64,000 bases of DNA from Phytophthora sp. 'mugwort' (GCA_033558025.1 JAUCEF010000013.1:737001-801000); one strand, 5' to 3'. Shown: positions 52,462 through 64,000, counted from the stretch's first letter. Program-made: numbers and translations. Notes: generated by a model not told the origin, from the letters alone.

Positions 52462-55130
52462 TTAAAAAGGGGCTTCGACGGTTCGGCCTTCGCCGGTCGC
52501 GACGCCGTCAGCGTTAGCGGCACCCTCCGGAGCGTCTTCTTCTTGCTCATCCGACACATACCAGCCGTCCATCGTGTCGATGTCCATCGCAGTGTCCTCG
52601 TCGCGGCTCTCTTCTTCCATGGCCAGCCGGGCGTATTCGGCTCGAGCGTAGCGGTCCCAGTCCCTGTATGGTAGCACCAGTGACCAATTAGCAGTGACAC
52701 CAAGACGTTACACCCTTAAGGCAAAACAGAACGTACGTGAGCTCCGGCTCAGCGAGTTGCTGGCGCAAAAGAAACGGGTCACGCTGTTCGAACTCGATGA
52801 ACTTGCTGAGGTTGAATAATACGTTGAAAAACACGCCCGAGACGCGGATCTTGTCCGGACGAACGAAGTCTTTGTGATAAAACTCGCCCTCATTCTCAGG
52901 ATGCAACAAGTCCGACATCTGGCATAGAATATCCTCGAACGGCACCACCTCATGGCCAAGACACTCCATACGGTGAATCTGGTGACGGTAAAATACGCGC
53001 ATCTCATCGGCGCGTAGCACGCCATCCTCGTTCGTATCGATAAGCTCGAACCAATACCTAATACTGACGGGATTTGCTTTGTCCTCCTCTGAGAGCATAA
53101 AGTCTGCGACCACGAACATAAATTAGTCCGTGTTAATCAAGCATCGGTAACGACAGATTGCCAGTCTACTCACAAATGAAGTCCTCGTAGCTCATCTTCT
53201 TCTTTTCTTCTGCAGTCAGCGTCTGGACGCGGGCAAACGGACGCCGTCCGCGCTCGAAGATACGATCCACAATGATACGTGTAAGGGCGTGGCCGCCATA
53301 GCGTACGAGGTCGTCAGGGCTGAGTAGGAAGTCATGGTCCGTGTCCAGTTCCCAGAATTTGCAGTATAGCACGTAAAAATGTTCATACGAGAAGTACGAG
53401 TTCACCTGTAATCAAGCAGGACACAGCTAAGCAGCCGCACTACGCGCAATAATGAAAGCATCACGCACGTACCTTATTGATGTCTTCCTCCTCGTCCACA
53501 GTGTTAAATGCGCTGATGAGGTTGCTGCGCCTCAGTTTTCGTAACGTAATCCGGCCACTACTGTCTCTATCGACAGAGTAAAATATCCGTACAACCACCG
53601 TCAAGGCTGTTTCAAACAGGCATAAAAAACGATAGAACTCGTTAGTTCCACAATTACCGATCTTCGTCCAGTTAGAAGCTTGGTGCCTACCATATTTCTC
53701 CTGAAATTCGGGAGTACCCCCAAGAAACTCTAGACCAGGATGATACTTCAGCAATTCTGTAGGCACAATTGTACAAATAACCAATGAGTATCTGGGACAC
53801 CCCACCGCTTCAGACTTGGGCCCCCACCATGCAAAAACGGCGCGAAGTCGTCTCGCTCTATGAAGTCGTTCTTCGGCTGCTTCACCTGTTCACAACCACA
53901 GCAAAAGACTCGTCAACTTCTGGACGCACTCCCTCATAAAAGCAAATCACTCGTGAGACCACATACTACTCTAAAGAAGCGTTCAACGCTGTCGCACGGA
54001 GCCATCTCGCGCATCCAGTAGCTCTGGAACATGTCCTTCGTAATGCGCTGCAACGCCACGCCGCCATCAGCACTCGTGGGGCTAGATGTATCCTCCGCTG
54101 CTGGACTGGACGGCGGCTTCGGTGTTGTCTCACCCGCTGCTCCGCAGGTCGCGAGGATGCGTCGGAAAAACGGCGCGTTAAAAAATGAAGGGAATCCGCA
54201 CAAATCCTTGGTGATGGCCACGAAATCCTCCACCTTCATACCCTCTGGGAACTCACGAAAACGAGCCTCGATGTCCGATGCCTTCCGCGCCATAGCGTCC
54301 GTAGACAGACCACGCAGCCGGCCTCGTCGGCCTTCGCCAGGGGTGTAAAACCTGGGGATCTGGACCTGCTTCGGGGCGTCCTCAGTCATGGGGTGATCGG
54401 GCTCACTTACTGCAGGCTCCTCTGTCTCAGACGCTTTGTCCACTGCCTGTTGCTCCTGTTCCTCCTCCATGTTTTCGTCCGCATCGACAGGAGGCGCGGG
54501 TGAGGCTTCATCTGCACGTGCTACAATTTCCTCCTGGTTCTCTACTGCAGGAGCCTCCTCAGCCGTATCTCCTTCGTTGTTGTCACTGGCAGTCTCGCTG
54601 TCTCCAGCGGTCATGTCCACATCGTCCGACAACGAGGGTGGCACTGAACTCGCAGCTTCAGTGTCGTCATCAGTCTTGACCGCTTCCGTTTCCGCTGCAG
54701 CCGCAGCTACTGCCGCCGCAGCATTGTGGAGTTCGTCCCCGAATAGACTGACCAGGTGCTGGTGGCGTCTGCGCGCGCTGGGGCTGCCGGCTGAGCCGGG
54801 GCTGAGCAGCGCGAATTGCTGGTAGTTGGGTGGGCGTTTAGGACTGCGCGAGGGCGAGTCACTCCCGCTGCCGGCGGCGCTGACCGTGGCCAACAGGGCG
54901 TCCAGGTTAAGCTCCTTGCCTTGGCGCAGGTCCGCCACCATATTTTGGATCATCTCCTTAGTGCCGTCCACATTGAGCCATTGGCGGAAAAGCTCCTCCA
55001 TTTTCATGCGACCAGCGGGGCATAAGTGCGCGCTTTCGATCTCCGACAGCCGTAGGGACTCGGGGCCTGTGCCGCTGGAGCTCGTGGGTGACGCCATGGC
55101 GGCGTCCGAGGCTTCCACTTCGACGGTCAT
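52462..55130 (-). CDS. PP2A regulatory subunit B'' (PPP2R3-like), EF-hand protein
   Basis: Seven exons on the minus strand (55130-53970, 53885-53828, 53756-53691, 53606-53473, 53405-53174, 53103-52737, 52663-52462), 739 aa. Residues 1-300 are a low-complexity region rich in Ala, Glu, Ser. The B'' core starts near 300 ([20 protein letters not shown]), then [36 protein letters not shown], an EF-hand with [12 protein letters not shown], and a second with [12 protein letters not shown]. The C-terminal exon ([16 protein letters not shown]) matches the end of the family core plus an acidic tail. B'' subunits bind the PP2A scaffold and catalytic subunits and direct substrate choice under calcium control; plant TON2/FASS and human PR72 are relatives. 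Frames join cleanly and nothing is missing. Confidence 0.92.
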
Positions 55131-56790
55131 GTGTGTGTCTCACAGGAGGCTGCGCGGAAGTATACCGGTACGACGAAAGAGAGAAGACGAGCTCCTTACG
55201 AGCGAAGAGGGCGGCCACTGCGGGAGAGCACGGGAAGCCGAGATATTGAAGCGCGGGCGGGGGCTGCGCTTCCTCCTGATCTTCCTTCTTCGTGTGTGAT
55301 AGTCCGACGTCTGCCGCCCTCCCTTCCTGACCATGTGGACCACGCCAATATACAGCGATTGGTCGAAACAGAGGTCATAAATCTGATGTGGCCAATCCAG
55401 ATGCGTCCGATGGATACAGAGACGAGGACGATATCGAACGGGCCTGATCTATCGAGGCTCAAGCTCTACGATGGATTCCTCGAGCCGCATGATGCTCGCT
55501 AATAATGCGCCCCCAGCTGCTAAGATTCATACTATCGTAGTGTTTTGCCAGCGTCGTGTGATTGCGGGTTGCTTCGGTCGCGACCGCGTCACCGAGAGAG
55601 TAAACTGGACGCAGGTCAAGGAAGTGACAACGATGACTGCAGTCGTCGGTTGTGGCGAGAGTATGTATCACCTTTTGACGTCTATGTACCTTGTACTGTA
55701 CTAATAGCTGCCGCTCACACCCTGCTGGAAGCTCGGCAGGTGTGGGGGGCGACGAGCTATTATTGCGCGCTGAGACGAGAAATCGTAAATCGCGTGTCCC
55801 ACGTGGTGCATGTTGGTAGCGGTTGCCATTGACCTCGTTCGGGCGTAGTGTTCCTTGCTTTGTCAGATAGCTGCAGCGAACTGCCGACATATAAAGTGAC
55901 AGATTATTATCCTGAGAGCGTAATCGACGTGAGCGGGGCGCTGCTTCGCAGGCTGCGAATCGCAGGAGACCCTGATACTTGCATAGTATCACTATGCGAG
56001 AGTCAACAAGCTGTATCAGCATCAGTATTCGCTGATGATTCAGTATTTTCGTCAATAATATTTTTTATATTGTGCTTTCTACTCTAAAGTTCATTCATCG
56101 AATCAATCACGCAGCAAATCGCGCAACGCTTGTGTTCACTATGACACAACGTTAAGTACGATTAAATTTAATAAATATTTAATTTATTGGTGCGAGCGCA
56201 TAGACCAGACATGATCAAGAATTGAAAGATTATATTGGGGCGATTCGCTCAATCGGGCAATTTCGGCAAATATAGGCGGGAAGCACAATACGAGGGAGTA
56301 CTTACTACATGTATCTACAGTGTACACTGGCAAATCTACACAAAAGACCTAAACTGTGTTAGTTGTTGTACCGGATCCAACGAGCTCTTCACCGATGAAG
56401 GAAAAATAAAAGGAAGGTAGATTAGCTATGGATATGTCGCCAGCTCCTTAAGGGCTGTTGCCCCTTTCTCAGGGACCAGGTTCTCTGGGAACTCCTACGG
56501 CTGCATGTCTTACCATTGACCCAGGTCCCAGATCTGGTCTTCAACCTACAAACTGACAAACTGTACTGCGTGCACCGTGAAGCATGCACTGTAGAATTGA
56601 TGCACACCACCCATTTTGGCCCAGCCGCACTTACGACGTGGCAACATGTGCTCCACATTGGGCTGGTCAATTTTCAGCCAATCGAAATGGCACGGGATAC
56701 CTGCCTCCCCACGCCCACTGGCACGCCTTAGCCACTCATTTTCGAATTTACCCACCACAAACAACAACACCGCCACTAACCACCCCTGTA
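55131..56790. other. Intergenic region, possibly containing a decayed gene
   Basis: A 198-codon minus-strand frame (56055-55459) and plus-strand frames at 55300-55500 (PSLPDHVDHANIQRLVETEV) have no recognised motif and cannot be told apart from chance. 56160-56200 is AT-rich. The first 100 bp upstream of 55130 should contain the PP2A B'' promoter. Confidence 0.45.
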
Positions 56791-56793
56791 AGA

Positions 56794-57600
56794 TGAATTC
56801 CGACCACGCTCGCCGCTCCTGCCTCCATTGGCAGCTTATCGCATCAGCGATGCCTCAGCGAGATGCCGACGATCTCACCGCAGAGATGAAGAACTACCGG
56901 ATCGCGAAAAGTGATCTCGCGCGTGGTACGTTTACATGACTCCAGTTCCTCATCTCATGCGAGTGCAGCAGTTGCGTGCGTCTTTAAGGCATGCGTCGTC
57001 GTGTCAATCAGCGTCAAGTGTCCATGGCGAGCGTGAGTCCTGACGTGTCACTTGTGACGATGGCAGTGGCATACAACCATTTGACACCGGCTCGTGCATC
57101 TCGTCGCCTCGTTTTGACGCCCGCGAGGAAGGAAGCTGTTCGGGATTGGGCGAGCCAAGGCCTTAAGCCGAAGCGGATGTGGGTGGCGCTTCTTCAGCGC
57201 TTCGATCTCGTCGAGACGGCAGCGCCAAATCTCAGTACTGTGCAGCGATTCGCTCACCACTAGTCACTTGGAAACATGGAGGGAGTGACATCGAGACAGT
57301 CGTCTTCAAGGTTCAGTGAGGCCGTGAAACTCGTCTTCAAAGAACTCAGGATCCCAAACAGTGTCGTTCATTGCGCATAAAGGCGAAAGCATATGCTGCC
57401 ATGCCTCGACAGATCCCCGCCTAGATCCAGAAGCTGATGGGTCACGTACTTGAACGAGTCTATTCTGTCAGCATCGCGCACGCCGACGTCCCCAAACACA
57501 GCGCCACATCGGTCTTTAACGGTTTTAAGGTTTGTACACCAGCAGTACAGCGTGGTGAACCGAGTTGTTTAGGCAAACCAAGTCGCCGGCCGCTGAATTA
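56794..57600 (+). mobile_element. MULE transposase N-terminal fragment
   Basis: From ATG 56794 (MNSDHARRSCLHWQLIASAM) through 56991-57263, the frame contains a domain typical of the N-terminus of oomycete MULE transposases (LTPARKEAVRDWASQGLKPK, then LSTVQRFAHHYSLG). Stops follow and the catalytic part is absent. It is a truncated, inactive piece separate from the fuller MULE at 59231. Confidence 0.55.
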
Positions 57601-58266
57601 GTACGCCGGTCGAAGTTGTCTCCAACATTCTTTTGAAAGAGTCGACTTTATTCGCCCACTTGAAATTCTCCGTGGGCTCTTTCGGAAAGAACACCCACCT
57701 TAGAACACTGCTTTTTACACGGCGGTATGTATGCAACAACTCGCCGTGATCCATGTGCACAGCCGACTGCATCCAGTATTCAGATGGTAAAGCGCATGCT
57801 TTCTCCTTCTTGCTACTTCTCCAAGTTGCAGTTCTCCTTCTTGAACTGCAACTTGGAGAAGTAGCCGGTGGGCTCGCAAGTGTACTGATCGGGAGGCAAA
57901 AGCGTTGTGCTTCCGACTCGGCATGGATGCCGTCTTCAATGAACTGCAAAATCTTCATTGACTGGAGACCGGCATGCAGATGATGCATATATGTGGGTAT
58001 CTTGGCTACTCCACGAAAGTCAACAACGTCGTTGCACGCATTGCGAAATAGTAGAGCGGGAGCGGCAGAGCTAATTGCTGCTTCCAATTAAATTTATCGA
58101 AAATGTAGCGATCTTTGCTCTCTACTATCTTCTTGTAGATCCTGTAGACCTTGTACTGCTTCGTGCCATAGTCTTCACTCACGACTAAATCTCGTAACTC
58201 TCGAATATATTCAGAGGTAGAAGATGGGTGCGTGTTAAATTGGAATCTTGATCCGTGTCTGTCCAT
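57569..58266 (-). pseudogene. Unidentified protein remnant, interrupted by a hairpin
   Basis: On the minus strand, 58266-58006 reads a coherent segment (YIRELRDLVVSEDYGTKQYK, then FDKFNWKQQLALPLPLYYF) that shifts near 58010 into another open stretch (FVEDGIHAESEAQRF-like sequence in 58087-57569). A perfect 22-bp inverted repeat at 57813-57864 lies inside it. The first part suggests a membrane-associated or enzyme-like protein, but no family was recognised. Frame breaks indicate a pseudogene. Confidence 0.4.
57813..57864. repeat. Perfect inverted repeat, 22-bp arms, 8-bp loop
   Basis: Arms 57813-57834 (CTACTTCTCCAAGTTGCA...) and 57843-57864 are exact reverse complements with the loop TCCTTCTT. 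The loop repeats TTCTCCTTCTT found just upstream. This may be a local foldback made by template switching during replication. Confidence 0.95.
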
Positions 58267-58794
58267 CTGGACGCCTTGGGTGTCAGCGGCCTAATGAGCG
58301 TCAGCGCGCTGGTGTTGCTTGGCACAAGCAGCGCGGCGAGCTTCTTGGTCGACAGCGGCGCGACCTTCGCGGCGAGAGCGGCGCGACCTCCATGGGCGTC
58401 GGTGGCGCGCGAGCTTCGTGGTAATCGACGGCCTGATATGCTACGTGGGCGCCAGCGTTCTTCACCGGGAGAAAGTTCTGGACTGAAAGACGCCGTCACC
58501 AGGCATCATTGAAACCACTTGTTCAAAAGCTAACCTATTATACACTGCCATGTGGACGTCTCGATGATCACGAGATTGTTGCTGCTGATGCAGCTCTGTT
58601 TACGAACCGGGTGCGAGTGCTGCTTCTGCAGGGTGTGGCACAAAAATTCCGAGTGTTTGTAGTATTTGTCGCACAATACCGTCGGCATTTAAAACGATAA
58701 TGTTTAAAAACGATTTAAGAATAGATAGTGATTCCTGTGCCCCCCCCCCCAAAAAAAAAAAAAGAGGGGTGAATTTATATAAACGACCGACGGA

Positions 58795-59035
58795 GGAGAG
58801 CGGTTGTGGGTTTGCTATGGCTACGCCATGGCGCTGGGTCCGCCTCCGCAAATACCGCGCGGTATTTGCGGAGGCGGACCCAGCGCCGAACACTGGAACT
58901 TAGAGTCTTTTCCTCGCAGGAGCGAAGCGATTGCCTTTGCGAAGCAAAGCCCAAGACCGCGATGCCATCGGTCCTCGGGAGGATGAGGTAAAAGGATGGG
59001 AGACTTTCAATACAAAACTACAGTGTGTCATTAAC
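58795..59035 (+). repeat. Dispersed repeat, copy 2, preceded by poly-C/poly-A tract
   Basis: Same family as 4040-4290: shared blocks include GGTATTTGCGGAGGCGGACC, GATGCCATCGGTCCTCGGGA and TTTCAATACAAAACTACAGT. A C10 run followed by 13 A lies just upstream at 58741-58763. The copy contains a long perfect palindrome (58830-58887) not present in copy 1. Confidence 0.8.
58830..58887. repeat. Perfect 58-bp palindrome
   Basis: The sequence GGCGCTGGGTCCGCCTCCGC at 58830 continues to a centre between 58858 and 58859 and is followed immediately by its exact reverse complement, with no spacer. Copy 1 of the same repeat contains only one arm, so the palindrome arose by inverted duplication of that arm or loss of the spacer. 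Confidence 0.97.
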
Positions 59036-59230
59036 TGATTGTAGCACAAAGTCCTATATGAGTACGCTTGTGGTTCAGGTTTTGTCCCGCAGGTGTTATC
59101 CAGGTGTGCAATCAGGTATTGCCCAGGTTGACATATATTCGTGTATTTTACCGTCAGTATTTTTTGCCTCACAGCCACCAATTGAAGGGAGAATCGCGCC
59201 ACATAGCACCTCGCACGCGCAGACGAGACG

Positions 59231-62200
59231 ATGGCGCGCACTCCGCTGACGGCGCATATCAAGGCGAGGATGGAAGAGAAAGCTCGCGCAGAGGAGGTAG
59301 CGCGCCGGCGAGCAGCCACCAAATTTTGACGCGTGCCCACACGGGCGGCGAAAGTGAGAGCACTGGCGTCCGCCAGCAAATCTTCGCCTTAGCCGCTTGG
59401 ATCCCACGCAGCCGCTGAAGACGACGAAGGAGAAGACAGGGAAAGGACAGAGGGGGAAAATGCAGCTGAAGAAGAATAGGGGGTCGGTGGCGATGATGAT
59501 GAAGAAGCGAAGAAGAAGATGGTGATAAAGAAGCCGAACAAGGAGATGGCGATGGAGAAGCTGAACAAGGAGTTGGGGATGACGAAGATAAAGCACCACT
59601 GTAACGGATAAAGAGGCGCGCACTAGCCAGCGTCACCAAGGAAAAAAGAGGTCTGTTTCAGATGTGCAAGATGAGGAGCTGTTCCACTTCCCCCCATTCA
59701 AGGCCCAACACGCTCTTGGCCTTCTCTCGAGCTGGCGTTGCAGGAATATATGGAAGCCACGCGCCAGAAGATCGTCACGAAGGAGGTGGTAAAAACAGCT
59801 CGGCACAATGCAGATCTTCGCCGCCAAATTCGCTTTCAAGGCCGACCTGACAGGAAATCCCACTTGTTCCTGTGAAGTTGAACCATTCGAGAGGAAGTAC
59901 ATTTGTACGCACGGCTGGGCGGAGCGCGAAATGTCTACTGGGAAGCGGACCTCTTCCGAACAGAGTGTCCATTTCAAATGCTGGCTTTAGTTGTCAAGCG
60001 GAGGGGCGGCACGTGGGGTATTGTGATGAAGCGCGAAGTGTACAGCCATAATCATCGCCTGTCAGAAAATATTTACAGGTCTTATCCAAGTATTCGCCAG
60101 GTTCCGGCCGAATCCCCGCTGGTGCACGGAATAGAGATGCTTGTTGACGCTCAAGCTGGCACTTCAAGTGTGGACAAGTATATCCGCGAAAACCCGAACC
60201 ACCGTGTCACGATGGCTGACGTTGGGAACATGATCAGGAGGATGCGCAAGCAAGGCAAGTACGTTCTGTATTACTCGAGTCATTGTTCAAACTGACGCTT
60301 TCTATTGTGTTCGATTAGGTATCGAACTGTCGGATGACGATGCAGTTGCCGAGATGATCGTGGAGTTCAACGGGGAGTTTCCGTGAGTGTGTCGTCAGTA
60401 CACCAAAGCCAAAGAGGTGACACGGGTATTATTTCGTTCGCTAGCGGGCACATGCGCTAGACGGTGGACAAATTCCCGGAAGTATTGCAGATGGACTGCA
60501 CTTATCGACAAACCAGTGAGTTACAAATTGCTTGAAGTGGCCATGTAATGCCAGGTTTTAACCAGGTATCCGTTTCGTTTGTGAGTTAGATACAACTATC
60601 AGCTTTTCATCGTCGTATCGATGGATCAGTATGGTCAAGGACAACCCGTGCATTACTTGCTTATTGAGACAAATGGTGATTGGCACATGTCCAAGTGTTT
60701 GGATCACTTCAAGCGAGCGAATGAGCAATGGTGATTTGTCCGCAAAGTCATCGTTGACAAGGACATGCGCGAGGTTGATGTGGTCGAAAGAAGCTCACAT
60801 AGGCCCGCATACTGTTATGTCATTTTCACGAGATCAAGTGGCTTCACGAAACGATTCGGAAGTCGAAGACGTATGGCGTATACGAAACAGATGTGATTAC
60901 TCAGATGAAACATACGATTACCAATATGACGTACGCCCGGACCGAGGAAGACTACGCTGGCATCGGGATGAGTTCGAGAGTCTGGCATGTCGGGATGGTC
61001 GCACAGAGTTATGGGAGTATTTCGACAAGGACTGGAATGCGCGTGCTGATATGTGGGTAATGGCGTATCGTGTCGATTTGCCTCACTTTGGGAATCACAC
61101 GAACAACCGTGTTGAGAGCCTATTTGGCAAGCTCAAACGCCAGCTGAAGGAGCATCTAAGCATGTGCGCCAGTTTGAAAGTGTTCCTGGAATATCAACGG
61201 CGCAAAGAGGAAGAACACATGTTCAATGTCGAGATGCTGGGCACAATGCGTGATGTGTCTTATCCACAAGAGCTGAATGTTGTATTGGGAATGACTACTA
61301 GATGGGTGGCGGCTGCCATCAAGAGTCAGTTCGATATCGCCACAGGTACTGGGATCGCTGACACCTACGCGTTCAAGGACAATGGTGCAATGATCACAGT
61401 ACAGAGCGGCGGCCACGAGTACCTCCTCGAGAAGGAGGGGTGGATGTGCGACTGTGAGTTCTCTCAGACGATGAAGCTTCCATGTAGACACGTGATGGCA
61501 TACAGGAAGACGTGTGGAAACCCGCTCATCATTCCGTACTCGTCGATTTCACCCAGGTATGTCCAGAGATTGACCATGTATTGTCCATGTATTGTCCACG
61601 TATTATCGTACACACTCCACGGCCTATGTAATGACCAAGTTTCTAACACGTTTTGAATCGCTCCTCTATGTAATGTCCAGGTTTCTAACACGTTTTAATC
61701 GCTCCTCCGTGGACACGTAGTTTGGACAAAATCGTCTCTCGCAGCGGGACTTAAGGAGGTGAAAACGCCATTTGTGGCGAAGATCTACAAGGCGCATTCA
61801 TCCTCGGCTACTGGCACGCTGAGCGGAGCAAAGACGTATTGGCGTACTCAGCAGGCGTTCGGTCGCATCAGTAACGAGCTTGTTCGATTCGAGGACGCTG
61901 CGTTTGAGTCTGCCATGACGCAGCTGGATCAGTGGTGGTACAATTTGCGCTAAGGTCAAGCTTCTCCTGGACAGCCAGTTACTGGCAGTAGCAGGGAGCC
62001 AGACCATGACGGGGATAACACCGGGGGTAATGGCGGCGTCGGGGGCAATGCTGGTAGTGGAGGTAATCACGGCCCCGGGCCACACGAAGCTGCTCACGAT
62101 AGAGATGGCGGTAGTCGGATAACGAGTCGGACGCCGAGCCGCCGACACAGATCTCGGACCCTCTCATCGAAGCTGCAACTCTAAACACTGGGTCGACTCA

Positions 62201-62954
62201 GGTTCCAATAGTTAAGTTGAGCGTCAAGATCAGGTGCGTTGGCCGGCCGCGATTGAACCGCGCTGAGATGAAGTCAAACGCGGCAGTTCCATTGAAAGAA
62301 TACACCAGCGGGATGAAGCTGCGAGCTCTGTTAAGAGATAATGATGTGACGGAAGTCGTAGCTACTCTTAAAGTTATTACGCGAGGTGTCCGTGAAGTCG
62401 GCTCATTCCTTGCCACGTTCTAGACAAAGCAGAAAGCTGATGAGAAGCCAATGCAGTGGCGTATGAACGGCGATTACGTGCGAGATAGAGAGTACGCTTT
62501 ATCCTCCTGGAGTCGGTAGTCGACAGTGCACTACCCAAATTGAAAGGTGGCTTGGCTAAAGAGGAGGGGATTCACGTGGACATCGACGGAGAGAAGACTG
62601 TAGATTTGAACATTACGTTGTGCCATTGAGAAAGTGGGGCAATTTACCAGAGAACAATTGGAAGCGACGAAGTGGCTATGGAATTTACAGGCCACGTGCC
62701 GTGAGGCGGTTCTGTGTTGTACATGGATTAATAATGGCGTCAAACTCGCAGTCGATGACACTATCTCTTCAACACTTGTGTTCGGTAAGATACTGGGAAG
62801 TTGGCCATACACTCCGCTACGTGGATTGGCTTCGATTGACCCACGCAGACCTCTTCTGTTTCAGAGGTTCTGCGTGGTTAAACGACGACGCTATGCGGGC
62901 TTCATCGTGTGTCTGACCAGCTTCAATAACAATATGACGGGCCTGATCCGATAA
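59231..62954 (+). mobile_element. MULE-type transposase with SWIM finger, pseudogene
   Basis: ATG 59231 starts MARTPLTAHIKARMEEKARA, followed by broken acidic sequence and a zinc-finger-like region (FERKYICTHGWAEREMSTGK) near 59890-59960. 60040-60250 reads a DNA-binding segment (VTMADVGNMIRRMRKQ). Catalytic blocks are LQMDCTYRQT (about 60487), VIVDKDMREVDV (about 60745) and HTNNRVESLFGKLKRQLKEH (about 61090). A SWIM finger follows (CDCEFSQTMKLPCRHVMAY, about 61450-61505), then the basic KIRCVGRPRLNR tail. A last open part (62620-62954) resembles the Ulp1-like tail of oomycete MULEs. Many stops and shifts show that it is dead. Confidence 0.82.
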
Positions 62955-63276
62955 ATAGTCCAAGATAGTCCCAGTTGATCCATACAATTCCTCAACTTGG
63001 TCCTCTCGGGTATCCCAAGAATAACGCCAGCGTTCCTGGATTAGTGGGCATATTATTAAGCTTTTTGTTACCGAAAATAAAGCGCCGCTGTCCCTCATAG
63101 GTTAGTGGACTGACGTTCGGCTTCTGATCATAGCGACGGGCACGCGGTCGTCAAGTCGGTAGAGTAGGGCGAAGATGTCGGCCCCACTCACTTTGCCGCA
63201 CTTGATCAAATCATACAGCGCGCGGGCGTGAATGTGGGCCAATCGCAGAGGTAGATTCCATATGGGGTATAATACC

Positions 63277-63339
63277 GGAGATATTCAGATCCCTGATCCG
63301 GTTACCGGATTGAACCGGATCAGGGATCTGAATATCTCC
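63277..63339. repeat. Perfect inverted repeat, 27-bp arms, 9-bp loop
   Basis: Arms 63277-63303 (GGAGATATTCAGATCCCTGA...) and 63313-63339 are exact reverse complements; the loop is ACCGGATTG. No coding function. It is the third strong foldback structure in the last 7 kb. Confidence 0.96.
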
Positions 63340-63841
63340 CTAATTACCAATGGATTCGGATCAAACGTGATGGACATCGGTGGTATGTTCATCGGCCTTG
63401 CACGCTTCCAACCCGTCCAAAATGCTGTCAGCTGGGTAGGTCGACTGTGCGAGTCATGCAATCGCATAGTCACTAAGTCACTAAAATGAGTATGATTATA
63501 GTGTGGAAGGATCAGATGCCTAGATCCCCATAGGTTTCCCTGAAAATCTGAAAACCAGAAGAGACCGCATAGTGAAGGCGTGTTGTTGTCGCGCTAATAC
63601 AGAGAAAAGGAAGTCAACAGAGTCGTCGTGCAAACATCACAACCATACGTTTGAAACGTTTAGCTTACTAATGGTGCTAGTTACGTAGTTGTACCGGAAA
63701 AAACGGTTTCTTCGATTCCCACCGTTTGGCCCCTTTTCTCCCCCTTCTTACAGGGACGGCCTGATAATTTTTGCTGCCGCGGTTTAGTATAAATGGAAAG
63801 AGCTGCCTGTATCCCGGACGTGTAAAACCGTCGACGGTAAC

Positions 63842-64000
63842 TCATAATATTCTGCAGCTGTACACCAGCACAGATATTTTATGGTGGTTTTGAGGCATCG
63901 GGCAAGAGCGAGTATTCATCTATTGCCTTCTTCGCCAGGATATATATCGCAAACCAATGTGCACTGCTTCAGAATTGCTTATTCGATTTAAGTGGCTTCA
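63842..64000 (-). repeat. Dispersed repeat, right copy (inverted partner at 1361-1518)
   Basis: The reverse complement of these bases matches 1361-1518, including GAAGCAGTGCACATTGGTTT, GCGATATATATCCTG and GAATATTATGAGTTA. The window ends at or near the element boundary. Beyond GAGTTA the two copies have unrelated sequence. Confidence 0.8.

Noticed and set aside
55459..56055. 198-codon minus-strand frame
   Set aside because: No motif, no signal peptide and uneven composition; chance in a non-coding region cannot be excluded.
1..64000. CRISPR arrays, tRNA and rRNA genes
   Set aside because: No direct-repeat/spacer array was seen; the only regular arrays are the coding 84-bp repeat and the hairpin units. 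No cloverleaf or rRNA-like stretch was noticed, though a tRNA scan could not be run.

Overview
The window looks like nuclear DNA of an oomycete, most likely a Phytophthora-type plant pathogen. The reasons are compact genes with many short (about 60-90 bp) GT-AG introns, divergent and convergent gene pairs separated by tens to a few hundred bases, an oomycete-type bZIP gene and a threonine/proline-rich secreted surface protein, all next to stretches of decayed copia, pogo, Tc1/IS630, PIF/Harbinger and MULE elements. The species assignment is inference; no rRNA or other marker is present.

Layout. 1-4.3 kb: graveyard of fragments (an ExoX-C-like repeat gene with breaks, a copia reverse transcriptase piece, a GC-rich broken repeat gene, a pogo transposase tail, a dispersed repeat). 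4.35-34.7 kb: gene island. In order: a mut-7/EXD3-like exonuclease carrying an internal YbaK domain and a C-terminal Mut7-C domain; DGAT2-family acyltransferase; a hypothetical acidic protein; a YJU2B/CCDC130 splicing factor divergent from an acidic coiled protein; a RAD16-like SNF2/RING ATPase with PHD and PARP-type zinc fingers; a Mei2-like RNA-binding protein with a B-box; quinolinate phosphoribosyltransferase; a helical protein of unknown function; an uncertain multi-exon gene; a secreted/membrane mucin-like protein with 14 tandem 84-bp repeats; a BMT5-like rRNA methyltransferase with an added zinc finger; a decayed paralogue of the mucin-like gene; a broken sarcosine-oxidase-like gene; and a bZIP gene. 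35-51.4 kb: transposon-rich block with a pogo pseudogene, a MULE pseudogene with SWIM finger, a CENPB-HTH/Ulp1 pseudogene preceded by a hairpin array, a Tyr/Gly-rich small ORF, and a Tc1/IS630 element split by one of two inverted, nearly identical 2.8-kb PIF/Harbinger copies. 52-55.1 kb: a small gene island with a COA4-like twin Cx9C protein and a PP2A B'' subunit. 55.1-64 kb: MULE remnants, foldback repeats and a second copy of the dispersed repeat found near 1.4 kb, in inverted orientation.

The genes are mostly housekeeping (RNA processing, rRNA modification, DNA repair, NAD and lipid synthesis, mitochondrial assembly, phosphatase control) and do not form an operon or one pathway. Exon boundaries below were derived by eye from GT/AG sites and reading-frame continuity; for the mut-7-like, DGAT2, acidic-protein, RAD16-like, Mei2-like, QPRT, BMT5-like, bZIP and PP2A genes, the summed exon lengths are multiples of three and frames join without stops. 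The most unusual items are the exonuclease-YbaK-Mut7-C fusion, the PHD-PARP finger-SNF2-RING protein, and the paired PIF/Harbinger copies that share the same disabling lesions.
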